Source: JADMIH01 sp036399775
GTDB taxonomy: Bacteria; Chloroflexota; Chloroflexia; QHBQ01; JADMIH01
NCBI GenBank assembly: GCA_036399775.1
Contig: DASWMJ010000094.1
Coordinates: 23,466 to 87,465, forward strand
Length of the DNA stretch: 64,000 nucleotides
Direction of reading: 5' to 3'
A program made the position numbers and the translations under genes. Below are positions 1 through 8,545 of the stretch, piece after piece (within the stretch, counting starts at the first letter, position 1; each line of letters opens with the position of its first letter). Under the pieces are notes generated by a model that was not told the origin of the DNA, did not search any database, and saw only the letters and a list, made by a program, of their open reading frames with translations.

Positions 1-906
1 TTGCCGAGACGCTACATCGGGTGGGCGCTCGTGAGCGGCATGCTGGCTCTGGCGGTGCCTGCCACCTGGATACAGCTTTATCCCTGGCAGCAAGCGTCCC
101 GCCAAACCAGGTACCTCCTCCAGGAGATAGGAGGGCTGGTAGAGCCTGCGCCCGGTAAGGTGCTCCACTTCAACGTGAAGGACCTACCTGCGGAGTACAA
201 GGGGGCCTACGTTTTTTGGAATGGCCTCAACGATGCCCTGGAGACGTTCAACCACCAGACCACCGAGGTGAAAAGCGTGGGTGCGCTGGACCTTCAGGCT
301 CTAGCCGAACCTTTGGATAGGAGGTCCGGTGGGAACTATAACCTGGCTTTCTCTCTTGACCCTAAAGACGAACTGTATCATGTCAGCGAGCTAAGCGGCA
401 TGTCGGTGCCCACCGGCCCACCGCCGGGCGCGAAGCTCGCCTGGGACTATGCAAAGTGCGGCGAAGGGGGACCTTCAGAGCAAGTAGAATGGCAGCCTTT
501 CATGGCAGCCTTCGATTGCGCAGCAACACCCGACACGCCGCCTTTCCCCGGCACCTCTTACGCGGTCCTCCAACCCAAGACAGCCGACCCTAACATCAAC
601 CTGCCTGATCTGGCGTTGGACCCTTCGGGGGCTAGATGGGTGCGGTTGGCAGTATTGGCCCGGCTACCAGGGGGGAACGAGGGACTACGGGGAGAGTGGT
701 TCTGGGGCAGCATGGAACAGCCCGCAAAATGGTCGGGCGAGCGCAATAGCGCCTTTATGCTCGATGCCAACCCGGAGTGGAGGACCTATTGGACGTATAT
801 CCGGGCAGATGAGGTAAAGAATGGGCTGCACGGTTTGCGCTTCGACCCCGTGAACGCCCAGGTGCAGGTAGATGTCGCCTGGATTTCCATATCGTTGATA
901 CCGTAA
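1..906 (+). CDS. Membrane-anchored extracytoplasmic protein of unknown function (possibly 5' truncated)
   Basis: The open frame begins at the first base of the window with TTG, so the true start may lie upstream and this may be only the C-terminal part of a longer membrane protein. A hydrophobic segment at about residues 7-25 would anchor or export it. The remaining roughly 275 residues are soluble, rich in Trp, Pro and Gly, with no catalytic motif I recognise. In such genomes, soluble tails of this type often follow multi-pass GT-C-like proteins, but that is only an inference from composition. No neighbour clarifies its role; the next gene has its own promoter. Confidence 0.6.
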   Translation: MPRRYIGWALVSGMLALAVPATWIQLYPWQQASRQTRYLLQEIGGLVEPAPGKVLHFNVKDLPAEYKGAYVFWNGLNDALETFNHQTTEVKSVGALDLQALAEPLDRRSGGNYNLAFSLDPKDELYHVSELSGMSVPTGPPPGAKLAWDYAKCGEGGPSEQVEWQPFMAAFDCAATPDTPPFPGTSYAVLQPKTADPNINLPDLALDPSGARWVRLAVLARLPGGNEGLRGEWFWGSMEQPAKWSGERNSAFMLDANPEWRTYWTYIRADEVKNGLHGLRFDPVNAQVQVDVAWISISLIP

Positions 907-979
907 TCGTGTGGGGTTAGGGATGTAGCTGTAATCCAAGATAGAAGAAACCGAATTACAAGAAACTTTGCCCATATGC

Positions 980-1008
980 TTGACAAAGACCAGATATGCA
1001 TGTATTAT
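980..1008 (+). promoter_or_regulatory. Sigma70-type promoter for the ribbon-helix-helix operon
   Basis: A perfect -35 box TTGACA at 980-985 is followed, after exactly 17 bases, by the -10 box TATTAT at 1003-1008. Transcription would start near 1015, about 30 bases before the ATG at 1046. The short leader leaves room only for the ribosome binding site. It is one of the clearest promoters in the window. Confidence 0.7.
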
Positions 1009-1045
1009 ATGTATAACAGATTAAGCTCTAGCAAGGAGATGGCTG

Positions 1046-1270
1046 ATGCCGAGGACTGCACGAGAACTAAGGAGATATTCTTTAGCGTTGCCGGAAGATA
1101 TGTTTGCGCAATTGGAGGAAACAGCGCGAAATCGTGGTATGACAGTTGTAGAGTTACTAAAGACCTTTATCAAGATAGGGTTCCTTGTGATCCAAGTGGA
1201 CGAAAATGACAATGCGGCCCTCATTATTCGCGAGGGAGACAAAGAGCGCGAGGTTGTTCTGGTTTCCTGA
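1046..1270 (+). CDS. Small ribbon-helix-helix (CopG/Arc-like) DNA-binding protein
   Basis: This 74-residue protein has the layout of a CopG/MetJ-Arc regulator: a short N-terminal basic strand (residues about 8-14, RRYSLAL), helix A (PEDMFAQLEETARNRG), a Val/Thr turn, and helix B (VVELLKTFIKIGF). The C-terminal tail is a charged beta-like segment. The start is fixed by AAGGAG at 1033-1038, seven bases before the ATG. It heads a three-gene run with the next two hypothetical genes and lies directly behind the promoter at 980-1008, so it probably autoregulates the unit. Its operator was not identified. An antitoxin role is possible because such proteins often pair with toxins, but the next gene has no recognisable toxin motif. 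Confidence 0.65.
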   Translation: MPRTARELRRYSLALPEDMFAQLEETARNRGMTVVELLKTFIKIGFLVIQVDENDNAALIIREGDKEREVVLVS

Positions 1271-1305
1271 TTGAGAGCAAAGTAGATGCTGGAGCAGTGA
1301 GCTGA

Positions 1306-2343
1306 GTGAAAAGCTACGATAACATTTCAGATTGCGATAAGGATGCAAGTGGGCTAGAGTGCGTGAGGCGAGAGTCCTATAGGTTCGTGCCTGCTTCGTC
1401 CGCCTTCGATAAGGAGATGGAGGAGACTCTTGAATGTCCTCGCTTCTCAGTGTCTGAGGATTTTGCTGGTATAAGTCCGCGCTGGTTGTCGTGGGGGGTG
1501 AAGAGCGACGAAGTTGTCCATGAAGTTACTTCGCTTGATGATTTCCTATGGGAGACAAGGCGGCTTCTAGCTTCAGGATGCCGTGCCGAAGATGTACTCA
1601 ATGTTGCACGCATTAATTTCGACTCGGCGTTATTTCCTGATATCCGACATGGATTAACGTATTCTCCTAGGTTACGAAACTTAGGAGATATAATAAAATG
1701 GACACAGTCAACAATACTTGGCGCGCTAGCTATTGACGCGGCGAAAGTACTCACATATGGGGACTGCTACGAATATACTACATATGATGGAAGTGATGAT
1801 GCATTCGACACTACAGCAAGTTTTTCGGCACTGATATCGACAAAGCTAGAAAGTCTATACCGTAGGACACACTATCTTAAGCCGTTAGCGATTGCTGAAA
1901 AAGATGAATCTGTGATGGCTAGTACGCTGAGGAAAAGCTTCGCCATCATGCAGAGGCATCTTACGTGGAACGAGAGTAGTGCAACTAAAGCTTTCAAGGA
2001 ATTAGTAGATTGGCTGCATGTAAGAATAGCACCCGCTGTGAAGCCATTGCCTTGGCGTCGTTTGAAGAGACTGCTAAGACAATTGCGGCCTGGATGCGAG
2101 GTAATACGTGCCGTAAAGGGGCACACATTCAGGACACGTCTATGCCAAAAGGGCCAGACAGTAGGATGGTTTTTATCGCGCATCGCAGCTAAACAGACCC
2201 GGAAAATGTTGTTTCGAGTCTCTCCTCGTCCAATGCGCTTTGTCTCAGAAGATGACGACGTAATACACAGTGTTATCGACCGTCTAATGAGAGAAGTAGC
2301 AAGGGAACGAGGGAGAAACTCTTATGGAGAAGCTCAAGGGTAA
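1306..2343 (+). CDS. Hypothetical protein in the ribbon-helix-helix operon
   Basis: A 345-residue soluble protein with no signal peptide or membrane segment. It starts at GTG 1306, because the only nearby upstream in-frame GTG is followed by a stop. I recognise no family. Visible features are a mixed alpha/beta N-terminal half and a strongly basic C-terminal third (RRLKRLLRQLRPG, then many Arg and Lys), which suggests nucleic-acid or acidic-partner contact. Its stop codon overlaps the next gene by 20 bases, so the two are translationally coupled. Codon use is more AT-rich than that of glgB downstream, hinting that the three-gene unit may be an accessory insertion. Confidence 0.5.
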   Translation: MKSYDNISDCDKDASGLECVRRESYRFVPASSAFDKEMEETLECPRFSVSEDFAGISPRWLSWGVKSDEVVHEVTSLDDFLWETRRLLASGCRAEDVLNVARINFDSALFPDIRHGLTYSPRLRNLGDIIKWTQSTILGALAIDAAKVLTYGDCYEYTTYDGSDDAFDTTASFSALISTKLESLYRRTHYLKPLAIAEKDESVMASTLRKSFAIMQRHLTWNESSATKAFKELVDWLHVRIAPAVKPLPWRRLKRLLRQLRPGCEVIRAVKGHTFRTRLCQKGQTVGWFLSRIAAKQTRKMLFRVSPRPMRFVSEDDDVIHSVIDRLMREVARERGRNSYGEAQG

Positions 2344-2641
2344 TGATGCGGAAGTTAATTTCGATGAGCTTATGCAAAGGCTGGTCCCCAAGGATCTGAC
2401 GAAAGCCATTGAGCAGATTAGCGAAGTCGTTGATGATATAAGCATTGAAGAGAGCGAAAAGGTTATCCTCACAATTTCTACGGAGAAACGCAGAACTCGC
2501 TCAGTAGTAAAGACAAGCCGCACAAGGAAAAAAGCGGGTATCATCACCAGTATCCTGATAGTTGTAGTTATGGTCTATGGTCGCGAGATCGTGCAGTTTG
2601 TAACCGAACTGCTCCAGTTTCTCCGAGCGAATGGGCCATAA
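2324..2641 (+). CDS. Small single-pass membrane protein, third gene of the ribbon-helix-helix operon
   Basis: This 105-residue protein has an acidic N-terminal half with heptad-like Leu/Ile spacing, then a basic stretch (KRRTRS...RTRKK), and one membrane span at about residues 70-90 (GIITSILIVVVMVYG). The basic residues just before the span predict that the N-terminal part is cytoplasmic. The start ATG lies inside the 3' end of the previous gene, typical of a coupled operon. No family is recognised. A small membrane protein next to a DNA-binding protein could suggest a toxin-like or sensor unit, but nothing in the sequence proves this. Confidence 0.5.
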   Translation: MEKLKGNDAEVNFDELMQRLVPKDLTKAIEQISEVVDDISIEESEKVILTISTEKRRTRSVVKTSRTRKKAGIITSILIVVVMVYGREIVQFVTELLQFLRANGP

Positions 2642-2818
2642 AAGATGTAGACCCCTATAAGATAGAAGAGTGCACTATATTCTTAGACAAGGAGTTTGAC
2701 AAGCCGGGGACTGGATTGTGTCAAGCCTTGGTCTGCTCTATGATGCTCTCTATTTCTGTCATGGAGGCGTCTATATGTTCCCCAGTATTTTTGTCATCTA
2801 CTTCAGGTGCCACCTTTA

Positions 2819-4582
2819 CTATCTCTCCTCTGGCACCTCAGGCAAAGGATCAGGCTTGAGCAGCAACACGCTCATTGGCGGCAGAGTGAGATTGAGGGCG
2901 TAGCCGCTTTCGGCCCATTCGTCGGGCAAAGCTCCGACGCCTCCATAGTTGCCCACGTTGCTCCCCCAGTAGTCGCCCGCGTCGCTGTTGAGTATCTCGC
3001 GGTAGTACCCGGCGCGGGGCACGGGCACACGGTAGCCTTGTCGCGCTACCGGGGTGAAGTTGCACACCACCACGACCATGTCGTCAGCATCTTTGGCGCG
3101 GCGCACGAAGGCGATCACGCTGTTCTCGTTGTCGTTGGCGGCGAGCCATTGGAAGCCGTCCCAACTGTTGTCTATCTCCCACAGCGCCGGGTTGTTAGCG
3201 TAAACGTGCAACAGGTCGCGCACGTATTGGAGCAGCCGCAAGTGTGGGTCTTGCCCCAGCAGGTCCCACTCTATGCTGCGCGCCTCGCTCCACTCGCTCC
3301 TCATGCCGAACTCCGCGCCCATGAAGAGCAGTTTCTTGCCTGGGTGGGTGAACATATATCCGAAGAGCGCGCGCAGACCGGCGAACTGCTTCCACTCGTC
3401 CCCCGGCATCTTGTTTATGAGCGACTTCTTGAGGTGTACGACCTCGTCGTGCGAGAGGGGCAGCAGGAAGTTCTCGTTGAAGGCGTACATCAGCGAGAAG
3501 GTTATCAAGTTGTGGTGGTAGCGCCTGTAGATGGGGTCGTTCGCCATGTAGTCGAGCATGTCGTGCATCCACCCCATGTTCCACTTCAAGTCGAAGCCGA
3601 GGCCGCCCAGGAAAGTGGGGCGCGTGACCATCGGCCAGGAGGTCGATTCCTCGGCCATAGTCAGCACTTCAGGGTGCTCCCCATGTACAAGGTCGTTGAA
3701 GAGCTTGAGGAAGTCTATCGCCTCAAGGTTCTCCCTACCCCCGAAGCGGTTGGGGAGCCACGCCCCTGCCTCGCGTGAATAATCGAGGTAGAGCATGGAG
3801 GCCACGGCATCTACCCGCAGGCCGTCTATGTGGTACTTGTCGAGCCAGAAGAGGGCGTTGGAGAGGAGGAAATTGCGCACTTCGCTGCGCCCGAAGTTGA
3901 ACACGAGCGTGCCCCAGTCAGGGTGCTCGCCCAGGCGCGGGTCGGCGTGCTCGTACAGGTGCGTGCCGTCGAAGTAGTTCAGCCCGTGTATGTCCTTCGG
4001 GAAGTGGGCGGGCACCCAGTCCAGGATCACGCCGATGCCGTTCCGGTGGCACTGGTCCACGAAGTACATGAAGTCCCTCGGCGTGCCGTAGCGGCTGGTC
4101 ACGGCGTAGTAGCCGATGGTCTGGTAGCCCCACGAGCCATCGAAGGGGTGCTCCGAGATAGGGAGCAACTCTATGTGGGTGAAGCCCATATCCTTGACGT
4201 AACTAACCAGATCGTGGGCCAGTTCGCCATAAGTGAGGGGGCGGTCCCGGCCATCTTCCCCACCAGGCACGCGCCGCCACGAGCCTAAGTGCAACTCGTA
4301 GATGGACATCGGCTTGTCCAGCGCCTGGCGCTCAGGCCGCTTGCTTAACCATTCCCCATCGCCCCATTCGTAGCTGTCCAGATCGGCAACTATGGAGGCG
4401 GTCTGCGGGCGATACTCCGCGAAGAAGCCGTATGGGTCGGCCTTGTCGGCTGAGAAGTCGTTGAAGCGCGACCTGACCTCATACTTGTACGCCTCGCCCT
4501 CGCCTATCCCCGGCAGGAATATCTCCCACACGCCCTGCACCGGGTGGAAGCGCATTGGGTTGAACGCGGGCATCCCACCCAT
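2819..4582 (-). CDS. glgB: 1,4-alpha-glucan branching enzyme, catalytic part (gene split by frameshift)
   Basis: GlgB transfers alpha-1,4-glucan segments to 6-hydroxyls to make the branches of glycogen. This frame holds the end of the CBM48 domain, the GH13 barrel and the C-terminal beta domain. Catalytic residues are present: the nucleophile Asp in GLRVDAVASM (about residue 256 of this fragment), the acid/base Glu in MAEEST (about 309) and the transition-state Asp in SHDE (about 377). The first codons here are not a real start. They are the continuation of the N-terminal fragment at 4479-5057, displaced by one extra base near 4564-4575. Joined, the protein would be about 744 residues, the usual GlgB length. 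Confidence 0.9.
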   Translation of the reverse strand: MGGMPAFNPMRFHPVQGVWEIFLPGIGEGEAYKYEVRSRFNDFSADKADPYGFFAEYRPQTASIVADLDSYEWGDGEWLSKRPERQALDKPMSIYELHLGSWRRVPGGEDGRDRPLTYGELAHDLVSYVKDMGFTHIELLPISEHPFDGSWGYQTIGYYAVTSRYGTPRDFMYFVDQCHRNGIGVILDWVPAHFPKDIHGLNYFDGTHLYEHADPRLGEHPDWGTLVFNFGRSEVRNFLLSNALFWLDKYHIDGLRVDAVASMLYLDYSREAGAWLPNRFGGRENLEAIDFLKLFNDLVHGEHPEVLTMAEESTSWPMVTRPTFLGGLGFDLKWNMGWMHDMLDYMANDPIYRRYHHNLITFSLMYAFNENFLLPLSHDEVVHLKKSLINKMPGDEWKQFAGLRALFGYMFTHPGKKLLFMGAEFGMRSEWSEARSIEWDLLGQDPHLRLLQYVRDLLHVYANNPALWEIDNSWDGFQWLAANDNENSVIAFVRRAKDADDMVVVVCNFTPVARQGYRVPVPRAGYYREILNSDAGDYWGSNVGNYGGVGALPDEWAESGYALNLTLPPMSVLLLKPDPLPEVPEER

Positions 4583-5057
4583 TGAAGTTGCCTATGACGC
4601 TCGTACGCAATGCGTTGGGCGCCCATACCGCGAAATGCACGCCCCTGACGCCCCCCACCTCCCGTATGTGCGCGCCCAGCTTCTCGTAGGTGCGATAGTG
4701 GGTGCCCTCACGTATCAGGTGCAGGTCGAAGTCGGTGAGCAGGGGGCCGAACGAGTATGGGTCGTGCAGGTCAACGGTATTGCCGCTCGCATTGGTGGCG
4801 CGCAGGACGTAGTTGAAGGGACTATCGGGAGGGATGACAGCCTCGAAGAAACCGTCGGGGTGGAGACGCCACATCTCATAGGGGGTGCCGTCCTCCGTGA
4901 CGACCTGCACCAACGCGGCCCAGGGCAAGAAGGCACGCACGGCGGTTGCAGGTTGCCCATCATGCGTTACCTTGTGAGGGCCGAGCACCGAAAACGGGTC
5001 GCCGTTGAGACCGCGCGTGATGGTCTCTATTGTAGCCTGCGATAGTGTTTCCGGCAT
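4479..5057 (-). CDS. glgB: 1,4-alpha-glucan branching enzyme, N-terminal part (before the frameshift)
   Basis: This fragment has the GlgB N-terminal module and the start of CBM48, ending correctly at VIGNFNGWD (about residue 160). After that the frame reads out of register into nonsense rich in Pro, Gly and Arg. Removing one base from GCCCGCGTTC on the minus strand (near 4566-4573) would restore WDAR-FNPMRFHP, which matches the family pattern. The start is well supported by AAGGAG six to seven bases before the ATG. No other glg gene lies nearby. Either the gene is a recent pseudogene or the base is a sequencing or assembly error. Confidence 0.85.
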   Translation of the reverse strand: MPETLSQATIETITRGLNGDPFSVLGPHKVTHDGQPATAVRAFLPWAALVQVVTEDGTPYEMWRLHPDGFFEAVIPPDSPFNYVLRATNASGNTVDLHDPYSFGPLLTDFDLHLIREGTHYRTYEKLGAHIREVGGVRGVHFAVWAPNALRTSVIGNFNGWDARVQPNALPPGAGRVGDIPAGDRRGRGVQV

Positions 5058-5145
5058 CAGAGGCTCCTTATATGAGAGTGAGCTAATCGCCCATTCAACT
5101 ATAATACATGAGGCAAATCCCGTACTATATTGTAGAATAGTAAAT

Positions 5146-5171
5146 AATTACGCTTGACGTAACCCGTAATT
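5146..5171. promoter_or_regulatory. Duplicated HigA-type operator upstream of the membrane-protein gene
   Basis: AATTACG (5146-5152) and CGTAATT (5165-5171) form a perfect 7-bp inverted repeat with a 12-base spacer that contains another CGTAA half-site. The same sequence lies at 9805-9830 in front of the intact higBA operon, with identical bases through the arms and spacer. This makes it a likely binding site for the HigA antitoxin, here placed before a different gene. Confidence 0.5.
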
Positions 5172-5188
5172 GGTAGCAGGATGCAGAA

Positions 5189-5302
5189 ATGGATGTTGAG
5201 GAAGATAAGCCAAAGCATCCCAAATACAGCAACCGGAGAACGCGACGAGTTCAGAAAATATTTAACCTCATATTCCGAGCAGCTAGTTCGCATAGCTCAT
5301 GA
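5189..5302 (+). pseudogene. higB toxin 5' remnant (37 codons) coupled to the next gene
   Basis: The frame starts MDVEEDKPKHPKY, nearly identical to residues 1-13 of the intact HigB-like toxin at 9848, and the DNA similarity runs from about 5146 to 5247 at a constant offset of 4659 bases. After about 20 codons it diverges, and it stops at TGA 5300-5302. That stop overlaps the ATG at 5299 of the following membrane-protein gene in an ATGA arrangement. It therefore looks like a captured promoter, operator and leader peptide from higBA rather than a working toxin. Confidence 0.6.
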
Positions 5303-7116
5303 AAAACTGCATTCTATTGCGCCTACGAGATGCAGGCATAATACTCGTATCGTACCTTGCGCTGACTCTGTTGCTTACGTGGCCTCTTGCCGCCAATTTT
5401 GCGACAACGCTCCCCGATGGCAGTGACGGTTGGCAGCATCTCTGGGGCCTATGGTGGATGAAGCGAGCGATCGTGGACTTGCACACCAATCCTTACTTCA
5501 CCCCTTACATATTCTACCCCAAGGGTGTGAGTCTCCTGTTGCACCCACTTGAGCCATTCAACGGCTTGATTAGCATCCCTTTTCAGGTGGCGGGTCTAGG
5601 ATTGCCTTTTATCTATAACCTGCTAGTGGTTGTGAGTTTCGTGTTCTCCGGGTATGGTGTTTACCTGCTTGTCCGATATCTGACAGGGGTGAGAGTCGCA
5701 GCGTTCGTGGCAGGCCTGACATACTCCTTCAGCCCATACCATTTCGCCCATTTGTTGGGCCAACTGAACCTGGCTTCTTTCCAGTGGCTTCCCTTCTATG
5801 TGCTTGCGCTATTGAAATCCTGGCCCATAAACAACATGGGGAGTATTGAGATAGGCGCATTAGGAAGCGCTACCAGGCCAGCCAAACAGGGACTCTGGGC
5901 AGCCGTGGCAGGGGTGTGGCTGGCGATCAACTGTTATACCGAGTGGACATATGGGGTAATATTGGGCCTGTTTACCGTCGGGCTTGTTGGGGGGCATGTA
6001 ATAGGGATAGTGCGGAACGGCAGCGGGGATAGGGTTGGAGGAGAGCTGCGACGTAGCTTGCGGGGTAGCTTATTACGCCTAGCATTGTTGATAGGGGTGT
6101 GGCTGGCACTGGTAGCTCCTTTGCTTGTACCTATGATAGTCGAAGCGAGGTCGGCCACGTACATTCAAGCTACCGAATACGAATTGGAACTATTCTCCGC
6201 TGACTTGACTGATGCTTTTATGCCGAGCGCGTTTCACCCTTTTTGGAAGGAGCTATACGAGGGGCTTAACACTACTCATTATATGGGTCGCCATCCTGCC
6301 GAACGTGTAGTGTTTGTCGGATACTCTGTGCTTACGTTGAGCGTGATTGCCCTATGGCGAGGGCGCAAGCGCAGAGAGGTACAACTGTGGGCGTGGTCAG
6401 CGCTAGGGGCGTGGTTACTCAGTTTGGGGCCTTATTTACAAGTCTGGGGTCAGAGTGGATTCTGGGGAATGCACATCCCTATGCCTTACAAGCTTCTTGC
6501 CGATTTGCCACTCTTGTCCATAATGCGAGTACCCTCTCGTTTCATGGTGATGGCAATGTTGGCCTTAGCTGTGATGGTAGGCTATGCACTAGCTGCTTCT
6601 TGGACTGGACGACTCTTCAGGAACAAGATGAGGACGAGCTTACTTGCCGGTGGGTTGATAGTAGCAGAGTTTATTGCTCTGCCATTCCCATTGATGCAGC
6701 GCCCCTACGATGTTGCTTTCTACCGCGAAATAGCCAACGAGCCGGGTAAGTTTGCCGTGCTAGATCTGCCTATTGCGCCTGTCGCCGCTTACATGGGCTA
6801 CGCCACCGTGCATGGCAAACCAATTGTCAGTGGCTATCTGTCCCGCCAACCTCCCGATCCTTTCGTCAACGACACACCTGTGCTGCGCTATCTCTTGAAT
6901 TCGACTAACGCAGATGACCCCATCGGTGAAGAAGCTGCTCGCAGTGGCTTGAACGAGTTGCGCCAGGCGAATGTACGCTATGTCGTGGTGCATTGGTGGG
7001 TACTTTACGGCGATGCGAAAACGACGATGCGCATCAAGCTAGACCGTCTATTTCCAAACATTGATTCCTATACCACCCCGGAAGGTGATTTTACGGTCTA
7101 TCAACTTGGACCATGA
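5299..7116 (+). CDS. Multi-pass membrane protein, GT-C glycosyltransferase-like
   Basis: A 605-residue integral membrane protein with about 10-12 hydrophobic spans and a soluble C-terminal domain of about 130 residues. The N-terminal loop after the first span (LTWPLAANFATTLPDGSD followed by HLWGLWWMK) resembles the extracytoplasmic loop of GT-C lipid-linked sugar transferases and YfhO-like proteins, where an acidic residue binds metal and polyprenyl phosphate sugar. The substrate cannot be told. The start overlaps the stop of the upstream higB-like leader peptide (ATGA), so translation is probably coupled to it. The gene may be under a HigA-type operator. Confidence 0.6.
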   Translation: MKNCILLRLRDAGIILVSYLALTLLLTWPLAANFATTLPDGSDGWQHLWGLWWMKRAIVDLHTNPYFTPYIFYPKGVSLLLHPLEPFNGLISIPFQVAGLGLPFIYNLLVVVSFVFSGYGVYLLVRYLTGVRVAAFVAGLTYSFSPYHFAHLLGQLNLASFQWLPFYVLALLKSWPINNMGSIEIGALGSATRPAKQGLWAAVAGVWLAINCYTEWTYGVILGLFTVGLVGGHVIGIVRNGSGDRVGGELRRSLRGSLLRLALLIGVWLALVAPLLVPMIVEARSATYIQATEYELELFSADLTDAFMPSAFHPFWKELYEGLNTTHYMGRHPAERVVFVGYSVLTLSVIALWRGRKRREVQLWAWSALGAWLLSLGPYLQVWGQSGFWGMHIPMPYKLLADLPLLSIMRVPSRFMVMAMLALAVMVGYALAASWTGRLFRNKMRTSLLAGGLIVAEFIALPFPLMQRPYDVAFYREIANEPGKFAVLDLPIAPVAAYMGYATVHGKPIVSGYLSRQPPDPFVNDTPVLRYLLNSTNADDPIGEEAARSGLNELRQANVRYVVVHWWVLYGDAKTTMRIKLDRLFPNIDSYTTPEGDFTVYQLGP

Positions 7117-7164
7117 CCTACTGGATGACAAGGGGTGAGGTTACTGCCTCTTACGCTTTACAAA

Positions 7165-8394
7165 CTAGGGGTACTCAATCCTAAAGTTTTCGAAGTATGA
7201 GCGGTATTGACCCAGCGTATGCGTATTCCCGTTATCGTATGCGATGTACCACTCGGTAATCGTCTTGTTAGCCAGTGGCGAAAGGTCAACCTCGAAGTAA
7301 ATCCACTGCCCCGTTGGGTAATTACCACGAGCAGCAGGATGAAGTGGGACATTATTCTGGTCCCTTATGTTGTTGTAATCTCGGGCGTACGTTCCATCAG
7401 ACATGCGGAAATCTATGCTCATGGTGCTCTGCTGGTAGTTGTACTGGAACCAGCGTATCTTAGTACCGCTATCAATTGTGAGATAGTGCTCGTTGTGTGG
7501 GCCGGTGTTATCGTTAGCGAAGGAGAAGAGCCTCATGTATCCATACGAGTAGGAAGCCTGAGCATATCCAGCCAGCAACTCCATGCGCGATCCAGCAACA
7601 GGAGTTACTCCATATTCACTTCCCCTATTGCCCAGTTCGGGCGGCGGGTTAGTGCTGTTGAAGTAACCTGCCACATTGTTGCGGAGGGCGATAATATTAG
7701 TCTCACCTAGTGCATAACCGTCAGTCCAATCCCAACTGGTTTTGGGACCATATATTTGTACAGCGCCATCCCGGTCGCCCATCCAAAGGACCTGCTTGAC
7801 CCTACAATCCGGAACCATTACCTCGGCTGAGTTGTTTGTGTTATGACCCAAAGACAGGGTATGACCGAATTCATGAAGGGTTACCGTTTTCAAATCGATC
7901 TGCCCAGGGTTACTAGAGCAGTTTATGATGCCTGAGTTGTTCCAGGTCCAGGAGAAGCCATAGTAACTCCCGGTATTCAAATAGATGCGCGCCTTGGTGT
8001 GAGCGCTAGTATAGATCGGCTCAGGACAGGTAATAGCCGGATCAGGCCCAAGAACACCAATAGATTCACATCCAGGCGCTGTAACTGTAGGCTGATTCCA
8101 GGTCGCAATTCCCGTGTCGTTAGAGTTCCAGGGTGTATAGCGCGTGAGATGATGCCAGGTAACTTTGTTCCATTTAGGCACGATATCGTAGGCAACGATA
8201 TCAGTAGCGCCAGGTAATCCGAGGTTGGTGTCGAAGTTGGATTCGATGCCGTAATATACGTTAGCCGGCCAACCATCCCAGTGGTGGATCACATCGAAGG
8301 CAGAGCTAATGCTTATAGACTGGAAAAAAGCCGCCGCAAGCAATAATACAGTGGCAAAGCGAAACGCCTTTCGATACCGCTTCAAGTATTCCAT
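7165..8394 (-). CDS. Secreted matrixin-like zinc metalloprotease
   Basis: The HEFGHTLSLGH motif (about residues 172-182 of the 409-residue protein) is the metzincin signature HExxHxxGxxH, with three zinc-binding His and the catalytic Glu. Peptidase family M10 (matrixin) is the best fit. A signal peptide covers about residues 1-35 (KRYRK followed by a hydrophobic core and SSA). The region after the catalytic domain (from about residue 215) is a beta-rich module with many aromatic residues, possibly a carbohydrate or cell-surface binding domain. The start at 8394 is preferred over one 16 codons upstream because GAGGAGG lies five to seven bases before it. The enzyme probably acts outside the cell. 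Confidence 0.8.
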   Translation of the reverse strand: MEYLKRYRKAFRFATVLLLAAAFFQSISISSAFDVIHHWDGWPANVYYGIESNFDTNLGLPGATDIVAYDIVPKWNKVTWHHLTRYTPWNSNDTGIATWNQPTVTAPGCESIGVLGPDPAITCPEPIYTSAHTKARIYLNTGSYYGFSWTWNNSGIINCSSNPGQIDLKTVTLHEFGHTLSLGHNTNNSAEVMVPDCRVKQVLWMGDRDGAVQIYGPKTSWDWTDGYALGETNIIALRNNVAGYFNSTNPPPELGNRGSEYGVTPVAGSRMELLAGYAQASYSYGYMRLFSFANDNTGPHNEHYLTIDSGTKIRWFQYNYQQSTMSIDFRMSDGTYARDYNNIRDQNNVPLHPAARGNYPTGQWIYFEVDLSPLANKTITEWYIAYDNGNTHTLGQYRSYFENFRIEYP

Positions 8395-8545
8395 ATGACG
8401 CCTCCTCATATCAATGTGATGCGGCAGTTTAACATTGTTCACTGTTTATATACCGCCTGCGATCATTGACTAGCAGGCCCTAGCCCAGCCAACGGATCCG
8501 GCCATGACCGGACCTCCATCTTTGTGAGCCATATCACTCACTACG

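Noticed and set aside
2807..3778. Long plus-strand open frame opposite glgB
   Set aside because: It lies exactly antisense to the GH13 coding region, has Val/His-biased composition, and no ribosome binding site; it is a shadow of a GC-rich gene.
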